DNA of 64,000 nucleotides from Pseudacidovorax sp. (GTDB lineage: Bacteria > Pseudomonadota > Gammaproteobacteria > Burkholderiales > Burkholderiaceae_C), in assembly GCF_017991995.1 (NCBI RefSeq), contig NZ_JAGOPN010000002.1, positions 124,001-188,000 on the forward strand, given 5' to 3'. Every line of letters begins with the position of its first letter. The stretch's first letter is position 1. Positions 43,018 to 51,794 of the stretch are shown in pieces. The translations under genes and the position numbers were made by a program. Under the pieces are notes generated by a model. It was given only the letters and a program-made list of their open reading frames with translations. It did not search any database and had not been told where the DNA came from.

Positions 43018-43767
43018 TCACTTCAGGATCAGCAGGGCGAACCAGCCACCCGTGGCCAGCAGCAGCACGGCCACGCCGCGTTGCAGTTGCGCGATGGGCA
43101 GCCGCCGCGCGGCGCGCTGGCCCAGCAGGCTTCCGGCCATCAGCAGCAGGCCGCACATCAGCGCCAGTCGCCAGTCCAGCCGGCCGGCCAGCGCGTGGAC
43201 GGTGCTGGCGGACACGGCCACCGGCAGCTGCACCGCCTGCGCCGCGGCGACCGCGAAGACCAGCGGCTGGCGCAGCAGCATCAGCAGCGGCAGCAGCAGC
43301 ACCGGGCCGCCGGTGCCCGTCAACGCCGAGCCGGCACCGACTGCCACACCCAGCGCCGCGAGCGCCCCGCTGCCCAGCGTCGGTGCGCCTTCGTGGACGC
43401 CGGCCGACGCCGGCCGCAGCCCGCGCCAGCCTGCCAGCAGCACCAGCGCCGTGACGCCCGCCAGCAGCACCTGCACCGGCAGCCAGCGCACCACCAGCGC
43501 GCCGACCACCGCACCCACGAGCGCACCCGCGAGCAGCGGCACGCAGCGGCGCGCCAGTTCGGGCCGCTGCCGCAGGCGGCCGAGCGCCACCAGCGCCGGC
43601 AGCAGGAAGGCCAGCGACGAGGCCGCGATGGCCTGCGGTGCCGGCACGCCGCCCAGCGTGGTCAAGAGCGGCACCACCAGCACGCCACCGATGCCCGTCG
43701 CGCCGATCAGCGCGCCGGCCGCCAGCAGCAGCGGCGTGACGATCCAGGCGTGGGCGATCAGCGGCAT
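43018..43767 (-). CDS. TauE/SafE family permease
   Basis: This 249-residue inner-membrane protein has about seven to eight helices and the family motifs LLAAGALIGATGIGGVLVVP and GVAVGAGSALTGTGGPVLLL, the two pseudo-symmetric Gly-rich halves. TauE/SafE proteins move sulfonates, sulfite or other organic anions. It sits 16 bp after the Bug receptor gene and 52 bp before the amidohydrolase, so it may be the membrane partner of that receptor. Confidence 0.9.
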   Translation of the reverse strand: MPLIAHAWIVTPLLLAAGALIGATGIGGVLVVPLLTTLGGVPAPQAIAASSLAFLLPALVALGRLRQRPELARRCVPLLAGALVGAVVGALVVRWLPVQVLLAGVTALVLLAGWRGLRPASAGVHEGAPTLGSGALAALGVAVGAGSALTGTGGPVLLLPLLMLLRQPLVFAVAAAQAVQLPVAVSASTVHALAGRLDWRLALMCGLLLMAGSLLGQRAARRLPIAQLQRGVAVLLLATGGWFALLILK

Positions 43768-43783
43768 GTCGGTGGCCTCATCG

Positions 43784-44803
43784 TCATTCGGCCTTGATGC
43801 CGGCTTTGTTCACGACGTCCTGAATGGTCTGGCGCTCCTTCTTCAGGTAGTCGCCGAAGGCCGGGCCGGTGGTCACCACGGGGCGCACGGCGATCTCGCC
43901 CAGGCGGCGCACCACCTCGGGGTCCTTCATCGTGGTCTGGATGGCCTCGGCCAGCTTCGCGGCGACTGGGGCCGGCACGTTGGCGGGCGCCAGGATGCCC
44001 AGCCAGGAGTCCAGCTCGAAGCCCTTCAGGGCCGGCGTCTCGGCCAGGGCCGGCACCTGCGGCGCGATGGGCGCGCGGGCGGCGGAGGTGACGCCCAGGC
44101 CCTTGATCTTGCCGTCCTTGATGAAGGGCAACGCCAGCGACAGCGGCAGCACCGCCAGGTCCAGCTGGCCGCCGGCCACGTCGGTCAGCACCTGCGGGCC
44201 CGACTTGTAGGGCACATGCACGATGTCGATGCCGGCGCGCTGCTTGATGAGCTCGGCCGTCACATGCAGCGAGGTACCCACGCCGTCGGTGCCGAAATTC
44301 AGCTGCCCCGGGTGCGCCTTGGCGTACGTGATCAGCTCGGCGGCACTCTGCGCCGGCAGCTGCGGCTTGCCGACCAGCACGAAGGGCGAGAAGCCGACGG
44401 TGGCGATGGGCGCGAAGTCCTTGAAGGTGTCGTAGCGCACGGCCGAGGGCGCCACCAGCGGTGCCACGTTGAGCGGGCTGGCCACGGCGAACAGCAGCGT
44501 GTAGCCGTCGGCCGGCGCACGGGCCGCCTTCTGCGTGCCGATGGTGCCGGCGGCGCCGGCCACGTTGTCGATCACCATCGGCTGGCCCAGCACCTCGCCC
44601 AGCTTGGCGTTGACCAGGCGGGCCGTCGCATCGACGCCGCCGCCTGCCGCGAACGGTACGATCAGCGTGACCGATTTGGCCGGCCAGGCCTGGGCCTGTG
44701 CGGCGCCGGGCCATGCGGCCAGGGCCATGCCCGCCGCCAGGGCGGCAGCCAGGGTGCGGCGGGTGGAGCTCAGGGAATGGGCGGTGCGGGCGGGATGGGC
44801 CAT
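43784..44803 (-). CDS. Bug family periplasmic solute receptor
   Basis: This 339-residue protein has a signal peptide (STRRTLAAALAAGMALAAWP, cleaved after AQA). Bug motifs are WPAKSVTLIVPFAAGGGVDA, GAAGTIGTQKAARAPADGYT and IVHVPYKSGPQVLTDVAGGQ. It binds a small organic ligand in the periplasm. It is the first gene of a minus-strand group with TauE/SafE and amidohydrolase genes. No TctAB genes are present. The Gly-Gly-Gly loop contacts the ligand carboxylate in known Bug structures. Confidence 0.92.
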   Translation of the reverse strand: MAHPARTAHSLSSTRRTLAAALAAGMALAAWPGAAQAQAWPAKSVTLIVPFAAGGGVDATARLVNAKLGEVLGQPMVIDNVAGAAGTIGTQKAARAPADGYTLLFAVASPLNVAPLVAPSAVRYDTFKDFAPIATVGFSPFVLVGKPQLPAQSAAELITYAKAHPGQLNFGTDGVGTSLHVTAELIKQRAGIDIVHVPYKSGPQVLTDVAGGQLDLAVLPLSLALPFIKDGKIKGLGVTSAARAPIAPQVPALAETPALKGFELDSWLGILAPANVPAPVAAKLAEAIQTTMKDPEVVRRLGEIAVRPVVTTGPAFGDYLKKERQTIQDVVNKAGIKAE

Positions 44804-44867
44804 GGTCGTTCCTCGTTCGGCAGTGTTGAAGGATGGAAAAGCACCTCGACGGTGCGAGAATCTACTC

Positions 44868-44887
44868 GTTATGACAAGTTATAACAA
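44868..44887. promoter_or_regulatory. Tandem GntR operator
   Basis: gttatgacaa and gttataacaa stand side by side as direct repeats with a 10-bp period, one helical turn. The second contains the palindrome gttataac. They lie between the divergent Bug and GntR genes, 15 bp before the regulator start. Confidence 0.6.
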
Positions 44888-44901
44888 GCGATGCAAGCGG
44901 C

Positions 44902-45648
44902 ATGCCAGCCGTGCGGAAGGGCCGCGCCTTGGCTGAGATTCCCCAGTCGCTGCATGCCCGCCTGCGCGATGAACTGCGCGCCGCCATCCTCGACGCCCGA
45001 CTGAAACCGGGCGACAAGCTGCCGTCCGAATCCGAGTTGCAGGCGGCCCATGGCGTCAGCCGGATCACCGTGCGCCAGGCGCTCGGCGCGCTGCAGGCCG
45101 AGGGCCTGATCGTCAAGCTGCACGGAAAGGGTGCGTTCGTCTCGCACCCGAAAGCGGCGCAGAGCCTCAACCGCCTGCAGGGCCTGAACGAGGCGCTGGC
45201 CGCCGAGGCGCGCGCCGTCAGCAACAAGCGCCTGGCCTGGCGCGAGGTGCGGGCCCCCGCCGCCGTGGCGCAGAAGCTGGGCCTGTCAGGCAACACCACC
45301 GTCTACCACCTGCAGACCGTGCGCTACCTGGAGCGCGAGCCGCTGTCGGTCAACAACTCCTGGCTGCTGGTGACGCTGGGCGAGCGGCTGTCGCGGGTGG
45401 ATTTTTCCCAGCGCGACCTGATCGACGTGTTCGAGCACGAGGGCGGCATCGCCGTCGGCCGGGCCGACCTGGAGATCGGCGCCGGCACCGCCCGCGCGGC
45501 GGATGCCCGCCTGCTCAAGCTCGAAACTGGCGCGCCCGTGCTGGAGGTGGAACGCGTCGTGCATGACCAGACCGGCACGCCGGTGCATGTGGAAAGCGCC
45601 GTCTACCGCGCCGACACCTTCCGCTACCGGCTGAGCCTGCAACGCTAG
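44902..45648 (+). CDS. GntR family regulator (HutC subfamily, UTRA domain)
   Basis: This 248-residue regulator has a GntR winged helix (LHARLRDELRAAILDARLKP, PSESELQAAHGVSRITVRQA, KLHGKGAFVSHP). A UTRA effector domain follows (VYHLQTVRYLEREPLSVNNS, VLEVERVVHDQTGTPVHVES). HutC-type proteins bind amino-acid or sugar-like effectors. It is divergent from the Bug/TauE/amidohydrolase genes and should control them. The ATG at 44902 is the first good start after the tandem operator. Confidence 0.9.
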   Translation: MPAVRKGRALAEIPQSLHARLRDELRAAILDARLKPGDKLPSESELQAAHGVSRITVRQALGALQAEGLIVKLHGKGAFVSHPKAAQSLNRLQGLNEALAAEARAVSNKRLAWREVRAPAAVAQKLGLSGNTTVYHLQTVRYLEREPLSVNNSWLLVTLGERLSRVDFSQRDLIDVFEHEGGIAVGRADLEIGAGTARAADARLLKLETGAPVLEVERVVHDQTGTPVHVESAVYRADTFRYRLSLQR

Positions 45649-45727
45649 AAGGGCCCGCCAACCTGCCCGCGCAGCCCGCCGCGTCACGATTGCCCGCCGA
45701 CCTTCCTCAACGCCTTTGCCCGCCGCC

Positions 45728-46666
45728 ATGACCGCTGCCTCCACCATCCCCGTCATCAACATCGCCGCCCTCGCCTCGCCCGATGCCGACGCCCGTCGCC
45801 GCGTGGCGGCCGAGGTGGGCGCCGCCTGCCGGGACATCGGCTTCTTCGCCATCACCGGCCACGGCGTGCCGGCCGAAGTGATCGACGGCGCCTTCGCCGC
45901 CAGCCGCGACTTCTTCGCCCAGCCGGTGGCCGACAAGGCCGCGCTGGCCTACGCCTCGCTCAGCCACAACCGCGGCTATGTGGGCATGGGCGTGGAGGCG
46001 CTGGACGAGAAGCGCGGCGCCGACCAGAAGGAGGCCTTCAACCTCATCTGGACCGACGAGGCCACGCGCCCGCCCAATGCCTGGCCCGCCCTGCCCGGCT
46101 GGCGTGCGCCCGTGCAGGCCTACTTCGATGCCGTGTTTGCCGCCGCCAGCCGCCTGCATGCGGCCTTCGCGCTGGACCTGGGCCTGCCCGAGGACTTCTT
46201 CGCCGACAAGATCGACCGGCCCCTGGCCACACTGCGCCTGCTGCACTACCCCGCTGGGCAGGCGGCCGACCAGGGCGTGGGCGCGGGCGCCCACACCGAC
46301 TACGGCAACGTCACCCTGCTGGCGACCGACGGCGTCTCGGGCCTGCAGGTGCAGGGCCGCGCCCGCGACGAATGGATCGACGTGCCGCCGCTGCCCGGCG
46401 CCTTCGTCTGCAACATCGGCGACTGCCTGATGCGCTGGACCAACGACGTCTACCTGTCGACGCCCCACCGGGTCGTGCGGCCGGCCGCCGAGCGCTACTC
46501 GATCGCCTTCTTCCTCGACCCCAATCCGGAGGCGCTGGTCAGCGCCATCCCCAGCTGCGTGCCGCCGGGCGAGACGCCGCGGCACTCGCCGGTCACCACG
46601 CAGGCCTATCTGCAGGCCCGCTTTGCGGCCACCTACGGCGCCGCAGCGACGGCGCCGGCTGGCTGA
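45728..46666 (+). CDS. 2-oxoglutarate/Fe(II) oxygenase of the isopenicillin-N-synthase-like family
   Basis: This 312-residue cytosolic protein starts MTAASTIPVINIAALASPDA, then GFFAITGHGVP, typical of the family. The iron site is His-x-Asp in GAHTDYGNVTLL and His in STPHRVVRP. The co-substrate Arg-x-Ser is in AERYSIAFFL. It should hydroxylate or oxidise a small molecule; the substrate is unknown. ATG 45728 is preferred to a TTG at 45716. It follows the GntR gene by 79 bp and may be part of the same catabolic set. Confidence 0.9.
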   Translation: MTAASTIPVINIAALASPDADARRRVAAEVGAACRDIGFFAITGHGVPAEVIDGAFAASRDFFAQPVADKAALAYASLSHNRGYVGMGVEALDEKRGADQKEAFNLIWTDEATRPPNAWPALPGWRAPVQAYFDAVFAAASRLHAAFALDLGLPEDFFADKIDRPLATLRLLHYPAGQAADQGVGAGAHTDYGNVTLLATDGVSGLQVQGRARDEWIDVPPLPGAFVCNIGDCLMRWTNDVYLSTPHRVVRPAAERYSIAFFLDPNPEALVSAIPSCVPPGETPRHSPVTTQAYLQARFAATYGAAATAPAG

Positions 46667-46806
46667 GCAGCGGCAGGCGCCGGCTGCTCGCCAGGCCCAC
46701 CTGGGCCCTGCGATGGTGTGGCGTGCGGCGGCGGTGGGCATGACCCATACCGCCGCCGTCCGGCACGGGGCATCATGCGGCACCTTCTTCGACACCGCCC
46801 CTTGCC

Positions 46807-48204
46807 ATGACGCCTGCGCTCCACGCCATGTTCGACGCCCAGCACGCCGCCAGCCGCGCCCAGCCGGAGACGCCGCTCGCGCTGCGCCGCGACCGCCTGC
46901 TGAGGATGCGCGGCCTGCTCCAGCAGCACGGCGCGGCGCTCGCCCAGGCGGTGCAGGCCGATTTCGGCGTGCGCTCGGCACCGCTGACCGAGATCGCCGA
47001 CATGCTCCTCTTGCGTGAAGGCGTGGCCGACGCGCTGCGCCATCTGCGCGCGTGGTCGCGGCCGCGCCGGGTGCGCACGCCGCTCACCCTGCAACCGGCG
47101 CGTGCATGGATCCAGCGGCAACCGCTGGGCGTGGTGGGCGTGCTCTCGCCCTGGAACTATCCGCTGCTGCTGTCGCTCGGGCCTGCTGCCACGGCCATGG
47201 CGGCCGGCAACCGCGTGATGCTCAAGCCCAGCGAGCGGACGCCCCGCACCTCGGCGCTCACGGGCGAGCTGGTGGCGCAGCACTTCGCGGCCGACGAGTT
47301 CTGCGTGGTCAATGGCGACGCGGCGTTGGCTGCGGAATTCGCCGGCCTGCCCTTCGACCACCTCTTCTTCACCGGCTCCACCGTCGTCGGGCGGCATGTG
47401 GCTGCGGCGGCGGCCGCCAACCTCACGCCCACCACGCTGGAGCTGGGCGGCAAGTCTCCCTGCGTCGTCGACCCGTCCTGCCGCATCGACGAAGCGGCAG
47501 CGCGCATCGCGCATGGCAAGCTGCTCAATGCCGGGCAGACCTGCATTGCCCCCGACTACCTGCTCGCCCCGGCAGCCATGCATGCCGCACTGGCGGATGC
47601 CATCGGGCGGGCCGCCGGGCGCATGTTCCCGACCGTCGGCGGCAATCCCGACTACACCGCGCTGATCGATGACCGCCACGCCCAGCGGCTGGCGCGCCTG
47701 CTGGACGATGCCGTCTCGCGCGGCGCCGAGGTGCGCGTGCTGGGCGCCGACGGTGCCGATGCGCGCCAGATGGCGCCGCGCCTGGTGCTGGGTGCCACGC
47801 CCGACATGGCGCTGATGCAGGAGGAGATCTTCGGTCCGGTGCTGCCCGTGCTGGCCTGCGAGAACGCGCAGCAGGCCGTGCAGTTCATCAACGCGCGGCC
47901 ACGGCCGCTGGCGCTGTACTGGTTCGGGGAGGATCGCGCGGCCCGCGATGCCCTGCTGCAGCAGACCACCAGCGGCGGTGTGAGCATCAACGACACGCTG
48001 GTGCACATCGCCCATCCGCGCTTGCCTTTCGGTGGCGTGGGCGACAGCGGCTGGGGCGCCTCCCATGGCGAGGCGGGTTTCCTGCGCTTCACGCACGAGA
48101 AGGCGGTGCTGGTGCAGTCGCGCTGGTCGCTGGGCAGCCTGCTGCATCCGCCCTACGGTCCCCGAACCGAGCGGCTGCTGGCCGCAATGCGCCGTCGCGG
48201 CTGA
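46807..48204 (+). CDS. Aldehyde dehydrogenase (coniferyl aldehyde dehydrogenase type)
   Basis: This 465-residue NAD(P) enzyme has the nucleophile Cys in NAGQTCIAPDYLL and the general base Glu in TTLELGGKSP. The Asn anchor is in LSPWNYPLLLSLGP, and the C-terminal motif is RLPFGGVGDSGWGASHGEAG. The APDY segment after the Cys and the C-terminal lobe resemble the CalB group that oxidises aromatic or long-chain aldehydes. It lacks the N-terminal extension of betaine aldehyde dehydrogenases. It stands 140 bp after the oxygenase gene; that gap shows no signals. Confidence 0.9.
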   Translation: MTPALHAMFDAQHAASRAQPETPLALRRDRLLRMRGLLQQHGAALAQAVQADFGVRSAPLTEIADMLLLREGVADALRHLRAWSRPRRVRTPLTLQPARAWIQRQPLGVVGVLSPWNYPLLLSLGPAATAMAAGNRVMLKPSERTPRTSALTGELVAQHFAADEFCVVNGDAALAAEFAGLPFDHLFFTGSTVVGRHVAAAAAANLTPTTLELGGKSPCVVDPSCRIDEAAARIAHGKLLNAGQTCIAPDYLLAPAAMHAALADAIGRAAGRMFPTVGGNPDYTALIDDRHAQRLARLLDDAVSRGAEVRVLGADGADARQMAPRLVLGATPDMALMQEEIFGPVLPVLACENAQQAVQFINARPRPLALYWFGEDRAARDALLQQTTSGGVSINDTLVHIAHPRLPFGGVGDSGWGASHGEAGFLRFTHEKAVLVQSRWSLGSLLHPPYGPRTERLLAAMRRRG

Positions 48205-48221
48205 GGCCGGATTCGTCGCGC

Positions 48222-48731
48222 CTACAGCGGGTGCTCGGTATAGAAGCGGCCGCCGTGGAAGAGCAACGGGGCCACACCGGCCCGATGCGCGCAGCGCTCC
48301 ACCTCGCCGACGAAGATGACGTGGTCGCCTTCTTCATAGCGGCTGCGGTTGAAGCATTCGAAGCTGGCCACGCAGCCCTCCAGCACGGGCGCACCGGCCA
48401 CGCCTGGGGCCCAGTCCACGCCCACCCAGCGGTCCACTCCGCGTGCGGCGAAGCGCTCGGCCAGCGCCTTCTGGCTGGCGGCCAGGATGTTGACCGCGTA
48501 GTGCGAGCCCGCGCTGAGGTCGGGCATCGAACCCGCGCTGCGCGCCAGGCTCCACAGCACCAGCGGCGGCGTCAGCGACACCGAGTTGAAGGAGTTGGCC
48601 GTGAAACCCACCAGCCGTCCATCGGCGGCCCGCGCCGTGATGATGGTCACGCCGGTGGCGAACATGCCCAGGGCGGCGCGGAACTCGGCGGCGGAAAAGT
48701 CGGGCGCTTGGGCCTGGAGGGGTGCGGTCAC
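48222..48731 (-). CDS. Flavin reductase-like (HpaC/RutF family) protein
   Basis: This 169-residue FMN-binding protein has FRAALGMFATGVTIITARAA, VGFTANSFNSVSLTPPLVLW and HYAVNILAASQKALAERFAA, the split-barrel flavin reductase pattern. The C-terminal end is PLLFHGGRFYTEHPL. Such proteins supply reduced flavin to two-component monooxygenases or act as oxidoreductases. No monooxygenase partner is next to it. It converges on the aldehyde dehydrogenase, with 17 bp between the stops. Confidence 0.88.
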   Translation of the reverse strand: MTAPLQAQAPDFSAAEFRAALGMFATGVTIITARAADGRLVGFTANSFNSVSLTPPLVLWSLARSAGSMPDLSAGSHYAVNILAASQKALAERFAARGVDRWVGVDWAPGVAGAPVLEGCVASFECFNRSRYEEGDHVIFVGEVERCAHRAGVAPLLFHGGRFYTEHPL

Positions 48732-48881
48732 GGAAGAGGGCCTGGTGGCGGGAGGCGGTCGGCCGGCATTGTCCCGCAGGCCGCTTGCCGGGGGCAGTGA
48801 CAGGGTCAGGCAGGTGCAGATGCAGGCGTCAGGCGCTGCGCGCCGCTGGCCGATGAAGGGGGTTGAAGAAGGCCCGGCGCC

Positions 48882-50111
48882 TCACCCGAAGAACCAGTAG
48901 CAGACGGCGATCGCGGCCACCACGCCCGCCAGCTCGGCCAGCAACGCACAGCCCACCGCGTGCCGCGCCCGCTGGATGCCCACCGCGCCGAAGTACACCG
49001 CCAGCACGTAGAAGGTGGTCTCGGTGCTCCCCTGGATGGTGGCGGCCACCAGCGCGGGGAAGCTGTCCACACCGTGGGTCTTCATGGTCTCGATCAGCAG
49101 CGCCCGCGCCGCGCTGCCCGAGAAGGGCTTGACCAGCGCGGTGGGCAGCGCATCGACGAAGCGCGTGTCCCAGCCCGTCTGCGCCACGCACCAGCGGATG
49201 CCGTCCAGCAGCAGGTCCAGCGCGCCCGAGGCCCGCAGCACGCCGATGGCGCAGAGCATGGCCACCAGGTAGGGCAGCAGGCCCTTGGCCACGTCGAAGC
49301 CTTCCTTGGCGCCCTCGATGAAGCGGTCGTACACCGCCACCCGCCTGAGCGCGCCGACCACGAGGAAGACGATGACGATGCCGAACAGCAGCAGATTGCC
49401 CATCAGCGACGAGAGCTGCGCCAGCGCCTGCGCCGACAACGCGGCCAGCAGCGCCATGAAGCCCGCCAGCAGCGCCGCGCCGGGCAGCAGGTAGGCCAGC
49501 ACCACCGGATCCCACAGTTTCAGGCGCTGCACCAGCGCCACCGACAGCAGCCCCACCAGCGTCGACGCGCTGGTCGCCAGCAGGATGGGCAGGAAGACCA
49601 GCGTCGGATCGGCCGCGCCCTGCTGTGCGCGGTACATGAAGATGGTCACCGGCAGCAGCGTGAGCGAGGACGCGTTGAGCACCAGGAACAGGATCTGCGC
49701 ATTGCTGGCCGTGTCGGGCTGTGGGTTGAGCGTCTGCAGCTCCCGCATGGCCTTCAGGCCGATGGGCGTGGCCGCGTTGTCCAGGCCCAGCGCATTGGCC
49801 GCGAAGTTCATGGTGATGAGCCCCAGTGCCGGATGGCCGGCCGGCACTTCGGGCATCAGCCGCCGAAAGAGCGGCCCCAGCGCCCGCGCCATCAGCGCCA
49901 CCAGGCCGGCCGCTTCGGCGATGCGCAGAAAGCCCAGCCACAGCGTGAGCGTGCCGAAGAGCAGCAGCATGATCTCCACCGACAGCCTGGCCATGGCGAA
50001 CAGTGCCTCGACCATGGCGGCGAAGACCGTCGCGTCGCCACCCACCAGCCAGCGCGAAAAGCCCGCCACGGCGGCGACGAGGAAGAAGGACAGCCACAGG
50101 CCGTTGAGCAT
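48882..50111 (-). CDS. SpmA-SpmB fusion, nucleoside-recognition (Gate) domain membrane protein
   Basis: This 409-residue inner-membrane protein joins two Gate-domain units. The first half (GFLRIAEAAGLVALMARALG, MNFAANALGLDNAATPIGLK) matches SpmA. The second half (VAMLCAIGVLRASGALDLLL, ALVKPFSGSAARALLIETM, GSTETTFYVLAVYFGAVGIQ) matches SpmB. In Bacillus these are two spore-maturation genes; fusions in proteobacteria have no sporulation role and are probably transporters. ATG 50111 gives the usual N-terminus; 50156 would add 15 residues without a matching pattern. Confidence 0.88.
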   Translation of the reverse strand: MLNGLWLSFFLVAAVAGFSRWLVGGDATVFAAMVEALFAMARLSVEIMLLLFGTLTLWLGFLRIAEAAGLVALMARALGPLFRRLMPEVPAGHPALGLITMNFAANALGLDNAATPIGLKAMRELQTLNPQPDTASNAQILFLVLNASSLTLLPVTIFMYRAQQGAADPTLVFLPILLATSASTLVGLLSVALVQRLKLWDPVVLAYLLPGAALLAGFMALLAALSAQALAQLSSLMGNLLLFGIVIVFLVVGALRRVAVYDRFIEGAKEGFDVAKGLLPYLVAMLCAIGVLRASGALDLLLDGIRWCVAQTGWDTRFVDALPTALVKPFSGSAARALLIETMKTHGVDSFPALVAATIQGSTETTFYVLAVYFGAVGIQRARHAVGCALLAELAGVVAAIAVCYWFFG

Positions 50112-50311
50112 GGTGGAAAGCGATGCAGAGGGAGCGGGAATGCGCGCGCGGATCATAGGAGCCGCCGCGCCGCATCCAAGGCCGCGTCGGCCCGCTGGCG
50201 ATGCTCAGTGGCAAGGGCGGCGCGTGATGCGGCGCCATGTCGGAGATGCTCATGCGAGCGGCGGCGTTGTTGGATGAGGGGGCGGCGCAGGGCCGCGTCG
50301 CCCGGCGTCGA

Positions 50312-50590
50312 TCAGGCGGGTGGCCACCGGCGGGCCGTGTGAACGAGCGCCAGAATCCAGACCGCGTCGTCGTGCACTTCGTAGACCAGCCTGTAGCTCT
50401 CGTGCACGACGAGTTCGCGCGTGCCGGCAACGCGGCCTGCGCGCCCCAGCAGCGGGTGCGCCGACAGGCGGCCAGCCGCGTCGCCGAAACGCTCGTCCAT
50501 GCCGATGGCGGCCAGGGGCTTGTCCCGGCCGATGAAGTCCAGGATGTCCGCCCGATCCTGCTCTGCGGCCGAGGTCCAGAAGACTTTCAA
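50312..50590 (-). CDS. RelE/ParE-family toxin
   Basis: This 92-residue protein starts MKVFWTSAAEQDRADILDFI and has LLGRAGRVAGTRELVVHESY and RLVYEVHDDAVWILALVHTA, the ParE/RelE fold with its basic-aromatic C-terminus (HTARRWPP). It overlaps the antitoxin stop by 4 bp. ParE toxins poison gyrase, RelE toxins cut mRNA; the two cannot be told apart here. The 200-bp stretch on its far side (50112-50311) has no recognisable gene. Confidence 0.9.
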   Translation of the reverse strand: MKVFWTSAAEQDRADILDFIGRDKPLAAIGMDERFGDAAGRLSAHPLLGRAGRVAGTRELVVHESYRLVYEVHDDAVWILALVHTARRWPPA

Positions 50591-50880
50591 GGCTTGTTTG
50601 CGTCCGCGCGGGCTTGGAGCCGGGCGCGGCGCTCGGCAAATCGGGCCTCGACCTCGTCGGCGCTGGCGTGCTGGCCGGCGGCGCGTTGTGCGCGGGCCGT
50701 GGCCACCTTGTCCTGCAGGAAAGCGTCGTAGTCCCTCGCGTCTCGCTGGCGCTGGACGAAGTCGCGCATGAGTTCCCGGACGATCTGCGAAGCCGGCCGG
50801 TCGCTGGCCTGCGCCTCCGCCATGAAGGCGTCGCGCAGTTCCGGCTCGAGTTTCATGGTGAAGACGGCTTCCTTGGGCAT
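50587..50880 (-). CDS. Ribbon-helix-helix antitoxin of the RelE/ParE pair
   Basis: This 97-residue protein starts MPKEAVFTMKLEPELRDAFM, with the ribbon strand FTMKLEPE and helices RDAFMAEAQASDRPASQIVR. The C-terminal half is a charged helix (RQRDARDYDAFLQDKVATAR). It is the first gene of the pair and should repress its own operon and bind the toxin. Order and overlap are standard for type II systems. Confidence 0.9.
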   Translation of the reverse strand: MPKEAVFTMKLEPELRDAFMAEAQASDRPASQIVRELMRDFVQRQRDARDYDAFLQDKVATARAQRAAGQHASADEVEARFAERRARLQARADANKP

Positions 50881-50933
50881 GGCGGCTCCTGAAAACGTAG
50901 GGACGATGTCTCTATTTTGTCAGTACCTCGTCA

Positions 50934-51746
50934 TCACCGGGGCATCTCGCCGAAGCGCCCGTGCCGCCCCGCCCCCGCTGCGAAGCGCGCAGCGCCCGCC
51001 TCACCCTCGGCGAAGAAGGCCGGCACGCCGTTCGCGCCCTCCTGCCGCAGTGCCTCGTCCAGCGGCAGATCCCACTGCGCATAGGCGGAGCGGCGGTCGG
51101 CCCGCATGCATTGCTGCGGAAAGACCGCCAGCTCGCGCGCCCAGGCGTGGGCGGCGGCCAGGGCGTCGCCACGGGGCACCACGCGGTTGACCAGGCCCAT
51201 CGCCAGCGCCTCGTCCGCGGGCACGGGCCGCCCGCTGAGGATCAGGTCCATCGCCCGGCCCATGCCCACCAGGCGCGGCAGCCGCACGGTGCCGCCATCG
51301 ATCAGCGGCACGCCCCAGCGGCGGCAGAAGACGCCCATCACCGCGTCGTCGGCGGCCACGCGCAGGTCGGCCAGCAGGGCCAGTTCCAGGCCGCCGGCCA
51401 CGGCGTAGCCCTCGATGGCGGCGATCAGCGGCTTGGCCAGCGCCATGCGCGTCGGACCCATGGGGCCGGGGCCTTCGCCGCGGGCATCCAGCGCATTGCG
51501 CGCGGCCGGGTCGGTGGCGGCCGCCAGGTCGGCGCCCGCACAGAAGTGGCCACCGGCGCCGGTGAGCACCGCCACGCGCAGCGCGTCGTCGGCCTCGAAG
51601 CGTTCGAAGGCCTTTCGCAGCGCTTCGGCGGTGGCGCCGTCGACCGCGTTGCGCTTGTGCGGCCGGTCGAGGGTGATGGTGCAGACGGGGCCGTCGGCGG
51701 CGTAGTGCACGCTCGTCTGCGGGGCAGAGGAGGAGAGATCGGTCAT
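50934..51746 (-). CDS. Enoyl-CoA hydratase/isomerase (crotonase) family protein
   Basis: This 270-residue enzyme has VCTITLDRPHKRNAVDGATA, the oxyanion segments HFCAGADLAAATD and IEGYAVAGGLELALLADLRV, and WGVPLIDGGTVRLPRLVGMG. The first catalytic Glu position is Ala in GYAVAGGLELA-type proteins, and the second is Asp in PLIDGG, so hydratase activity is uncertain. It may be a CoA ligand-specific hydratase, isomerase or hydrolase. It lies downstream of the MalT-like regulator gene on the same strand with a 48-bp gap. Confidence 0.85.
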   Translation of the reverse strand: MTDLSSSAPQTSVHYAADGPVCTITLDRPHKRNAVDGATAEALRKAFERFEADDALRVAVLTGAGGHFCAGADLAAATDPAARNALDARGEGPGPMGPTRMALAKPLIAAIEGYAVAGGLELALLADLRVAADDAVMGVFCRRWGVPLIDGGTVRLPRLVGMGRAMDLILSGRPVPADEALAMGLVNRVVPRGDALAAAHAWARELAVFPQQCMRADRRSAYAQWDLPLDEALRQEGANGVPAFFAEGEAGAARFAAGAGRHGRFGEMPR

Positions 51747-51794
51747 GGACGGGGCTCCTGATTGATGAGGTTCGCGGTCGGGGAGGCGCCTGCC

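Noticed and set aside
46667-46806. GC-rich inverted sequence after the oxygenase gene as a terminator
   Set aside because: The arms do not pair cleanly and no T-tract follows.
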